In this document: positions 1 to 5,640 of the stretch, in pieces
Numbering within the stretch: the stretch's first letter is position 1
Layout: every line of letters starts with the position of its first letter
NCBI GenBank assembly: GCA_903872255.1
Contig: CAIQJW010000219.1
Location: 1 to 5,704, forward strand
Direction: 5' to 3'
DNA from: an uncultured delta proteobacterium
Lineage (GTDB): Bacteria > Desulfobacterota > Syntrophorhabdia > Syntrophorhabdales > Syntrophorhabdaceae
DNA: 5,704 bases
Made by a program: the position numbers and the translations under genes
Notes under the pieces: generated by a model
What the model was told of the DNA's origin: nothing
The model's input: only the letters and a program-made list of their open reading frames with translations
The model's database searches: none

Positions 1-593
1 AAAAGGGCCGCAATGCCGTGATCATAAGCCTCAGTCAGGGCTTCTCCCGAAAAATCCTTGCCCTCCATATAGATATGGCCTGGTTTTTGGGCGTCTATCT
101 TTGAAAAGTTACCATTTTTGTCGATGATCATGATGGTGTCGTTCATTGCCTTCACGAGCGCCCTGAGCTGCGTCTCCGCGCTTTCCCTCAGGAGCCTTTC
201 CTGCTCCCTGATGGTCAGCTGCGCCTTGATCCTCGCCTCGACCTCAAGAGATTCGAAAGGTTTGGTTATATAGTCGACCCCGCCCACGCCGAAAGCCCTG
301 ATCTTTTCAGACGTCTCCGTGAATGCGGTCAGGAATATGACAGGGATGTCCTGCAAAGCCGGATCGGCCTTGAAGCGCCTGCATACCTCGTAGCCATCCA
401 TTTCCGGCATATTGATATCAAGAAGAACGAGGTCGGGTGGATTCACCTTTGCCGTCATAAGAGCTATCTTTCCGGACGGGGCAGGACGGACAATATACCC
501 TTTGCTCTTGAGCATCCCGGTCAAGAGCTCGAGATTTTCCTGCGTATCATCCACCACAAGGATGCTCTGTTCATGGTTCTGGTTTTCGGTCAT
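1..593 (-). CDS. REC-PAS signalling protein, N-terminal part (runs off left edge)
   Basis: The visible 197 residues begin with a complete response-regulator receiver domain (about residues 9-125). Its acidic pair is D15/D16 in ILVVDD, the phospho-acceptor is D59 in LVLLDINMPEMDG, the switch Thr is T89 in FLTA, and the conserved Lys is K111 in TKPF, so phosphorylation should be possible. A charged, probably coiled-coil linker (about 126-147) follows. From about residue 148 the pattern ALVKAMNDTIMIIDKNG looks like the start of a PAS sensor domain, cut by the window edge. The output domain is not visible; histidine kinase, GGDEF or HD-GYP outputs are all compatible. No membrane segment is seen, so it is probably cytoplasmic. 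The ATG overlaps the TGA stop of the upstream hybrid kinase (ATGA), with a GGGGA Shine-Dalgarno-like sequence about 8 bases before it inside the kinase's last codons. This indicates translational coupling and makes the kinase its likely phosphorelay partner. REC call is firm; PAS call is moderate. Confidence 0.9.
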   Translation of the reverse strand, partial: MTENQNHEQSILVVDDTQENLELLTGMLKSKGYIVRPAPSGKIALMTAKVNPPDLVLLDINMPEMDGYEVCRRFKADPALQDIPVIFLTAFTETSEKIRAFGVGGVDYITKPFESLEVEARIKAQLTIREQERLLRESAETQLRALVKAMNDTIMIIDKNGNFSKIDAQKPGHIYMEGKDFSGEALTEAYDHGIAAL

Positions 594-2401
594 TGTTTAA
601 TCCCCAGTATTTCAAAAATTGATTCGTAGTCATATCTCTTTATAAGTTCCCGCAATCTTTCGGCAAGGCCGTCGCTATACTCCTCGGTTTCGTCCACCGT
701 CTGAAGGAGTATATCAAGCCTCGCATTTCTTGCCGCGTCCTGCATCCTGTCGACAAGTCCATGAGGCAATTCGGATATTCCACCGCTTTCAGGGAGAACT
801 TCTTTCTCTATGCATGCCGTATCGTTTCGTCCGGATGCAGCGCTTATTCTGACAAATTCCCCGATCTTCTCGCGTACCGTCTCTTCGTCGTACGGTTTCA
901 AAATATATCCGTCCATTCCGGATTCTTTTATTTTTTCCCTGTCGCTATCCTGAACATCTCCGGTGGCGGCAAATATTACTGCGTCCTTGCCTGCCTCCTT
1001 TGTCCGGATCATTCTGGCCGCCTCATACCCGTCCATGCCGGGCATGCGCAAATCCATCATGATGATATGAGGGTTCCATGCCTCGTATTGCCGGACCGCT
1101 TCAGGTCCATTTTCAACACTGCGTACATCAAAACCCAGATGTTCCAGTATTTCTGTGAACACAATACGGTTTTCTTCCACATCATCTGCGACAAGCACCC
1201 GGACCAGTTCTCCATTGTCACCACCGATAAGAGACCTGTGCGATACCCCGGTTTCGACCGGCTGCACCGAACCTTCCCTGACGTTGAGCTCAAAATGGAT
1301 CCGGTCATGACCCTTGCTATCACCCGTTACCTCAACAATCCCCCCCATACAGCGCAAAAGCTCCCGGCCCATGATAAGGTCATGCTGTGACCCCGTGGAC
1401 CTCTTCGGCTCCCCCGTTTTTTCACGGGCAAGGGCTGACTTTGCGGCATTTCCCGGGTCTTGATCCCGATTACCCGATATTTCGCCGATAAGCTTATAGC
1501 GGTCTTCATCACGGATCGTACGCAGCCCTAGCCGTATCCCGCCGCTCTTTGCCATCCTGGCGGCATGCACGGCCAGATCCATGATCGCGCGCATAAGCCT
1601 CTCCCTGTCAGCGATAATGAACCGTACGGCATTGCCCGTTGCATCGTTGCTCACATGGCACGGTTGCCCGTTAATTCTTTGTTGTATCATTCTTTCAATG
1701 TCCCGGATAAAAGCATCCAGATCGAAAGAGTTCATGTTCAGCGTGTTGCGGCCTGCCTCAAGCCTGCATATTTCAACCAGGTCGTTTATTAATGATGAAA
1801 GGTGCTTTCCGCTTCGATGAATAGCGTCTATCTTCTCCCGGTTATTTACGGTCAATGACGGATCCTGCTGCAGTAATTCGGTAAAGCCGATGATCGCATT
1901 GAGGGGTGTCCTCAAGTCGTGTGACATGTCGGACAGGAGGATACCCGACTGGTGGGTCCCCTCACCGGAGGCGGATCTCTTTTCCTCCAGAAGCTTTCTT
2001 AAATAACGGTTTTCCAGATGCACCCTGACACGTGCAGCAAGTTCCTCGCTCTGAAAAGGCTTGCTTATGTAATCTTCCGCCCCGGCCTTGAGCGCCATAA
2101 TCTTCTCCCCGGTCTCCTCAGGGCCGACCATGAAAATAAGGGGGATATTTTTTGTATTTTCCGGCTCTTTCAACATACGGCATATATCAGACCGCTGTCC
2201 CTGCGAAAGGTGGACATCAACGATATCAATGAGTATGAGGTCCGGCCTGATATATGGCACCGATGCAAGACATTGCTGCCAGTTTTCTGAGACCAGGACA
2301 TTGACATTATGCTGTTCCAGCGTATTTTTTACAATGGCCCGGCCATTTATATCGTCGCTGATAAGGAGAACGATCTGTTGCATAGTTTCCGCACCCGGCA
2401 T
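590..2401 (-). CDS. Hybrid histidine kinase, REC-HisKA-degenerate CA-REC
   Basis: A 603-residue soluble phosphorelay protein with no signal peptide or membrane segment. REC1 (about residues 9-128) has D16/D17, phospho-acceptor D59 and K114, but the usual switch Thr/Ser is V92 (IFMVG). A short helical linker leads to a canonical HisKA/DHp domain (about 154-217) with the H-box MSHDLRTPLNAIIGF and phospho-His H161. The region where the ATP-binding CA domain should lie (about 262-375) keeps the length and the late helix-turn ELLRCMGG, but lacks the N-box Asn (D275 and H279 in DLAVHAA), the DxGxG motif and the GxGxG lid. REC2 (400-518) is intact: D406/D407, D450 in MMDLRMPGMDG, T480, K502. The last 60 residues (from LPHGLVDRM to the end) form a helical tail like that seen at the C-terminus of many hybrid kinases. 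The start is uncertain: M1 lies in the leader repeat, with a GGAG 11 bases upstream; M7 at 2383 fits the usual REC N-terminus and has GCGGAA just before it. Overlaps the next gene by ATGA. Confidence 0.93.
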   Translation of the reverse strand: MPGAETMQQIVLLISDDINGRAIVKNTLEQHNVNVLVSENWQQCLASVPYIRPDLILIDIVDVHLSQGQRSDICRMLKEPENTKNIPLIFMVGPEETGEKIMALKAGAEDYISKPFQSEELAARVRVHLENRYLRKLLEEKRSASGEGTHQSGILLSDMSHDLRTPLNAIIGFTELLQQDPSLTVNNREKIDAIHRSGKHLSSLINDLVEICRLEAGRNTLNMNSFDLDAFIRDIERMIQQRINGQPCHVSNDATGNAVRFIIADRERLMRAIMDLAVHAARMAKSGGIRLGLRTIRDEDRYKLIGEISGNRDQDPGNAAKSALAREKTGEPKRSTGSQHDLIMGRELLRCMGGIVEVTGDSKGHDRIHFELNVREGSVQPVETGVSHRSLIGGDNGELVRVLVADDVEENRIVFTEILEHLGFDVRSVENGPEAVRQYEAWNPHIIMMDLRMPGMDGYEAARMIRTKEAGKDAVIFAATGDVQDSDREKIKESGMDGYILKPYDEETVREKIGEFVRISAASGRNDTACIEKEVLPESGGISELPHGLVDRMQDAARNARLDILLQTVDETEEYSDGLAERLRELIKRYDYESIFEILGIKQ

Positions 2402-2408
2402 ATTTTAC
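2390..2408 (-). repeat. Leader element copy B (TAAAATATGCCGGGTGCG)
   Basis: Second copy of the element found before the autotransporter. It overlaps the first possible start codon of the hybrid kinase (ATG at 2401) and ends 7 bases before the alternative start at 2383. If the element is regulatory, the ATG at 2401 may be accidental and the kinase may really begin at M7 (MQQIVLL). Confidence 0.5.
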
Positions 2409-2550
2409 TTAACTCCGGTACTTCGCTGCTGTCGGTTTCACCCATACGAATTCAGATGGCATATCCCGTGTTTTCGATATCTGTCTGAAAACAACATGTG
2501 CTGCACATACAATCTTTTAACAATCCTCAAACCTGCGGTAAATATATGTC

Positions 2551-2566
2551 TAATATACGTATAGTA
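2551..2566. promoter_or_regulatory. Palindromic candidate operator, hybrid kinase upstream region
   Basis: TAATATACGTATAGTA is symmetric at 14 of 16 positions around ACGT and resembles the palindrome before the autotransporter. It overlaps the -10-like TATACG (minus strand, 2563-2558) of the promoter candidate for the kinase gene, a placement typical of repressor sites. Binding is inferred from symmetry and recurrence only. Confidence 0.35.
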
Positions 2567-2586
2567 TAGGTCATAAACATCCACAA
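2558..2586 (-). promoter_or_regulatory. Weak sigma-70-like promoter candidate for the kinase operon
   Basis: On the minus strand, TTGTGG (2586-2581) and TATACG (2563-2558) are separated by 17 bases. The hexamers match consensus only partly (3 of 6 and 4 of 6). The position in the AT-rich gap upstream of the kinase is reasonable, though it leaves a leader of about 150 bases or more. No clear intrinsic terminator ends the autotransporter gene, so readthrough is also possible. Confidence 0.25.
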
Positions 2587-2622
2587 GAAAAAAATGAACC
2601 CATGTTAAAAAAACCCCTTCTT

Positions 2623-5505
2623 CTACCATTTATACTGTACTCCCAGCATTCCTGAGTGTTGTGCCGTGTCATTCGAGAAATACCCGTCATACGTAAGGTT
2701 GAGGTAGATGTTACCCTTTGTTTTCAGGGTAAGGCCTACACCCGCCCCCAGTCTGTCCCGATCAGGCTTGTCAGCCCTCACGGTGAAAGCTGTTTGCGGG
2801 TATCCTGTAAACGAGGCATTCAGCACATGATCATCATTCGAGAATTCATGGTCCCAGCGAAACCTGAGTTCCGGGCTTAAGATGCCGGCTTTGGTCGTAA
2901 AGTCCTTGCGGACCCTGACACCCAGAGACCCGAGATACGATGCCACGTTCTCCCTGTCTGCATCAAGGCTCAAACACCCTGCCCCGTCTTCACTGAAGCT
3001 GTCTCTTAACAGATGTACCGCCTGAATGGATGCAAGCGGGATGATATCTGCGTATCTTGTCGTCCACTTATAACCCCCTTCGATGTGCCCGGCGAGAAGA
3101 TGTCCGTTATAGGATGCGCTTGCCGAACGCTGCAGTGTACCGAAGGCCATATCACGCGTTGTATCGTACGTATTATATGCGTATCCCGCTATTCCGCTCG
3201 CATACCAGGGGCCTTTCGTATAAATACCGTAGAGCGATCCCTGGTAGCTCGATATCTTTGCATCTTCCGAAAGGTGTTTCAGGTCCACCTTTGCGTATGA
3301 ATACCCGGCCGATGCGCCAAGAAGGAGGGACCGGGTGAACTTCTTATCAAAACCGAGTATGATCCCTGCGCTATTATAGTCGTAAACTGACGATATGTCA
3401 CCCGCGCGCCGCTCGCTCAGGCTCCCATACCCTTCCGTCCAGAAACCCCATGCGGGTGATCTGTCTTCCGTATTCCCGGGAGCAGTCGTCGCCGCGGCAA
3501 GAAGCGTATTGAGCGCATCATTTCCCGTGTCGGAGCGCGAGGTCAGCATCACCGGCTTCGCTGCCAGCATCGACGACGGGCCTCCCGATACGAACCCCGC
3601 CATTCTCGTGGTCATCATGTTCCTGTACTGGTTAAAAGAGGAGAACGTAACGGCAGGTATGGCCGTATGGATGTACCCTCCCATCTGGTCAAGGGCATCG
3701 CGGGCCTGAGGCCCATTCATATTAAGAAGAATGTTCATAATGTCCCGCATATCGCCCGCCGCAACGGGGTAAGCAGCCTCGATGCCGTCGGCAACCTCGC
3801 ACTGGTTTTCGGTTTCGCAAACTATCACAAAACCTTTTCGTATAAGGTTAAGGTTAACAAATGTAGGAAAATAAGACAGGCTCGCATCAAAAAAGGCCGA
3901 GTTATTCACAAGCTGCAAAAATGTCCCGTTTACGCCGCCGGCGGCTGTCAGGAACGTATACGTGTAGTGTACGTTTTTCGAAAAAATACCGGAATAGATG
4001 GGGTTGACCCTGCCTCCATTGAGCGATGCCGTCCCTGTCACGATAAGTTGGTCTGAGCTTGCGGGATCAAGTTCCACCTCAAGCGTCGAACCCGGGTTAT
4101 GCTGGTAATTGCCGGTAATTCTCATTGTGCCGATAGAATCGCCCGGCGCGACGGTGCCGCCCAACTCATTGATGACAAGGCCGCTCCAAGAGCCTCCTCC
4201 GGTAATAAGGCCCACATTTGTCATCGAGCCGCCCCCGGTTTCTTTCGTATACGTCATATCCGACCATCCGTCCGGAAGGATGGTGTATTCATTGCCGTGT
4301 ATGGCGCTCCCGAGAATGACCTCTCCGTTGTTGCGAAACAGGCCCCTGTTAATGAAATAACTCGGTTTGTTGCCGTTGATCTGGGGCCTGCCGGGATACG
4401 AACCGTACCCGGTGTAATGGCCGCTTGTAAACTCAAACCTTCCGTCATTGATGAAGGTCCCGTTATTGACAACGTTTGCCATGCGGGCGGTCGTAAAAAC
4501 GGACCCCGCACGGTTGTACCATGTCCCGTTGTTTTCGAAATATGAACCCGGAACGTTAGCAGGGATAGTGCCGCCCTGGTGCCAGTAAAGAGATTGAGGG
4601 TTCCTGTTCACGAAAGTGCCGTAGTTGTCCACGATATTGTTATTGATAAATTTGCCGCCTGCATCGTTCGTAAAGCTGATCCCGGGATGGAACGTTATGG
4701 TGCCGTTGTTGGTTACGGTGCCTCCCCGGTTATAGCCTCCGCCTGCGCGTTCATCCTCATACAGGTTTATGACCGCCCCGGTATGATTGGTAAAGTATGT
4801 CGGGTTGACCGGCGGGTTGGAATAAAAGTCCGGCCCGGTATTCTCAGTAGCTACCACGATGGTGCCGGAGGTGTTGATGACGCCGTAATTGTTAAAAATC
4901 CCCCTGCGTATTTCAATCACGCTGTATTTGTACATACCGTTGAAAAGTCCGTAATTGTCAAAACGTGGGGACGGATTGTCCACATCCTTATCTTTTCCCA
5001 TACCGCCACCCTGGGCAAGCGCGAACCAGTTGTCCCAGGTGCCCCAGTTCGCTATATACCCATAATTCCATACGGCTCCTTCGTTGAGAACCCTCCCGCC
5101 CTTCTGAACGATAAGGGAACCGTTGTTCGTCACCATCAACGGCTGCGCGACAACGAGGTAGTTCGTCCCGGGCTTAGGTTTATCGTTGTCATAATACGTA
5201 TAATTGGTCTTGAGGAGCCCCCCCTCCCTGACGTTGATAGTCCCGTAATTGTACAAAAGGTCGCCGTTATATTCGGACTTGGGGTCCCCGTTGCCATGGG
5301 TCCTCACCTCTGACGCCCCGATGTCCACGACCTGGTTAGGGTCGATGCACCACTTGTCCTGGTGTGTCACGTTCTCGCCGCAGCTATATCCAAGCTGCTC
5401 GGCTTCGACCTCTGTACACAATAAACTCAACATTGCTGTAAGCATAATGAACAGCACTATACCCGCGGCATCGCCTTTGAAAAATCTCTTTCCTGGCCGG
5501 TTCAT
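2623..5505 (-). CDS. Autotransporter (type Va), Asn/Gly-rich passenger
   Basis: A 960-residue outer-membrane autotransporter. I start it at the ATG at 5505 because a perfect AGGAGG (5515-5520) lies 9 bases upstream; the longer frame from 5535 would put that site inside the gene and extend the signal peptide. Residues 1-35 form a signal peptide (basic N-terminus, hydrophobic IVLFIMLTAMLSLL core, likely cleavage VEA/EQ). The passenger (about 36-570) consists of degenerate rungs with NNG, NYG and NxGT turns every roughly 20 residues, typical of a right-handed beta-solenoid. Near its end is the passenger-associated repeat TVAPGDSIGT (about 451-460), then GNY, a DQLIVTG stretch and LNGG, diagnostic of autotransporters. 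A helical linker with ALDQMGGYIHTAIPAV (about 604-619) precedes the Autotransporter beta-barrel (about 685-960, from WGFWTEGYGS), which ends in YKW with the terminal aromatic residue used in outer-membrane insertion. No protease or lipase motif is visible; adhesion or surface-layer function is a guess. The passenger substrate or ligand is unknown. Confidence 0.93.
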   Translation of the reverse strand: MNRPGKRFFKGDAAGIVLFIMLTAMLSLLCTEVEAEQLGYSCGENVTHQDKWCIDPNQVVDIGASEVRTHGNGDPKSEYNGDLLYNYGTINVREGGLLKTNYTYYDNDKPKPGTNYLVVAQPLMVTNNGSLIVQKGGRVLNEGAVWNYGYIANWGTWDNWFALAQGGGMGKDKDVDNPSPRFDNYGLFNGMYKYSVIEIRRGIFNNYGVINTSGTIVVATENTGPDFYSNPPVNPTYFTNHTGAVINLYEDERAGGGYNRGGTVTNNGTITFHPGISFTNDAGGKFINNNIVDNYGTFVNRNPQSLYWHQGGTIPANVPGSYFENNGTWYNRAGSVFTTARMANVVNNGTFINDGRFEFTSGHYTGYGSYPGRPQINGNKPSYFINRGLFRNNGEVILGSAIHGNEYTILPDGWSDMTYTKETGGGSMTNVGLITGGGSWSGLVINELGGTVAPGDSIGTMRITGNYQHNPGSTLEVELDPASSDQLIVTGTASLNGGRVNPIYSGIFSKNVHYTYTFLTAAGGVNGTFLQLVNNSAFFDASLSYFPTFVNLNLIRKGFVIVCETENQCEVADGIEAAYPVAAGDMRDIMNILLNMNGPQARDALDQMGGYIHTAIPAVTFSSFNQYRNMMTTRMAGFVSGGPSSMLAAKPVMLTSRSDTGNDALNTLLAAATTAPGNTEDRSPAWGFWTEGYGSLSERRAGDISSVYDYNSAGIILGFDKKFTRSLLLGASAGYSYAKVDLKHLSEDAKISSYQGSLYGIYTKGPWYASGIAGYAYNTYDTTRDMAFGTLQRSASASYNGHLLAGHIEGGYKWTTRYADIIPLASIQAVHLLRDSFSEDGAGCLSLDADRENVASYLGSLGVRVRKDFTTKAGILSPELRFRWDHEFSNDDHVLNASFTGYPQTAFTVRADKPDRDRLGAGVGLTLKTKGNIYLNLTYDGYFSNDTAQHSGMLGVQYKW

Positions 5506-5514
5506 TAAAAATGT

Positions 5515-5520
5515 CCTCCT
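5515..5520 (-). promoter_or_regulatory. Ribosome binding site of the autotransporter
   Basis: Perfect AGGAGG on the minus strand, 9 bases before the ATG at 5505. It decides the start codon: the in-frame ATG at 5535 has no comparable site upstream and would place this sequence within its coding region. Starting at 5505 also gives a normal-length signal peptide. Confidence 0.8.
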
Positions 5521-5535
5521 GATCTTAATTGACAT

Positions 5536-5554
5536 CGCACCCGGCCATATTTAA
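5536..5554 (-). repeat. Leader element copy A (TAAATATGGCCGGGTGCG)
   Basis: Minus-strand sequence TAAATATGGCCGGGTGCG lies about 30 bases before the autotransporter start. A near copy, TAAAATATGCCGGGTGCG, occurs at 2390-2408 at the start of the hybrid kinase gene. The shared exact core is GCCGGGTGCG, preceded in both by TAAA and an AT-rich step. Two GC-rich decamers in otherwise AT-rich leaders are unlikely to match by accident. Function unknown; a common 5'UTR or regulator site is an inference. Confidence 0.5.
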
Positions 5555-5555
5555 C

Positions 5556-5571
5556 AGTATCATTAGTATCA
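5556..5571 (-). repeat. Tandem TGATACT repeat upstream of the autotransporter
   Basis: Minus strand reads TGATACTAATGATACT: two exact 7-base copies with a 9-base period, just upstream of leader element A. GATACT also resembles a -10 hexamer (4 of 6), but no good -35 is found at 16-18 bases. It could be a direct-repeat regulator site or a promoter fragment. Confidence 0.35.
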
Positions 5572-5596
5572 GGTAAATACAGATTATGTACTACAA

Positions 5597-5612
5597 TAAT
5601 ACACGTATATAA
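5597..5612. promoter_or_regulatory. Palindromic candidate operator, autotransporter upstream region
   Basis: TAATACACGTATATAA is an imperfect palindrome (12 of 16 positions symmetric) centred on ACGT, about 90 bases upstream of the autotransporter start and about 30 bases before a possible divergent gene. It matches the sequence at 2551-2566 upstream of the hybrid kinase at 13 of 16 positions. It may bind a shared dimeric regulator; AT-rich sequence makes chance palindromes fairly common, so this is tentative. Confidence 0.35.
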
Positions 5613-5640
5613 GTCGTATTCTGAGAGGAGTCATACAGGC

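Larger units (their letters stand above)
2402..2622. other. AT-rich intergenic region between autotransporter and kinase
   Basis: This 221-base gap holds the palindrome at 2551-2566, a promoter candidate, a 13-base dyad ATGTGCTGCACAT (2496-2508) and part of leader element B. Two T runs follow the autotransporter stop on the minus strand, but no stable GC-rich stem precedes them, so I do not call a terminator. A 63-codon minus-strand frame crosses it but has no ribosome binding site and no recognisable protein features. Confidence 0.6.

Noticed and set aside
761..1390. Plus-strand open frame of 209 codons opposite the hybrid kinase
   Set aside because: It runs antisense through the REC2 and CA-domain coding sequence, and its predicted protein has no domain features.
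2580..2622. Intrinsic terminator after the autotransporter
   Set aside because: There are two T runs on the minus strand, but only a 3-4 base stem (AAC/GTT) can form; too weak to call.
2438..2629. 63-codon minus-strand frame between the autotransporter and the kinase
   Set aside because: It covers the palindrome, dyad and promoter candidates, begins over the autotransporter stop without a ribosome binding site, and has noncoding-like composition.
4126..4152. GDS in APGDSIGT read as a GDSL-esterase or GDSG serine-protease active site
   Set aside because: APGxSIGT followed by GNY and a DxLxVxG stretch is the passenger-associated autotransporter repeat; the partner catalytic blocks are not seen.
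4579..5313. Long plus-strand open frame (244 codons) opposite the autotransporter passenger
   Set aside because: It is the antisense shadow of a well-supported gene; it has no ribosome binding site and its protein resembles no family.
5401..5505. Lipoprotein signal (SLLC) in the autotransporter leader
   Set aside because: The residue before the Cys is Leu, not Gly, Ala or Ser, and a good signal peptidase I site (VEA/EQ) follows; autotransporters use SPase I.
5533..5535. Autotransporter start at the upstream in-frame ATG (970 residues)
   Set aside because: The perfect AGGAGG lies downstream of this ATG and serves the ATG at 5505; the extra 10 residues give an unusually long, highly basic N-terminus.
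5534..5554. Sigma-54 promoter reading of TGGCCGGGTGCGA
   Set aside because: The GG and GC dinucleotides are 8 bases apart rather than 12 as in the -24/-12 consensus.
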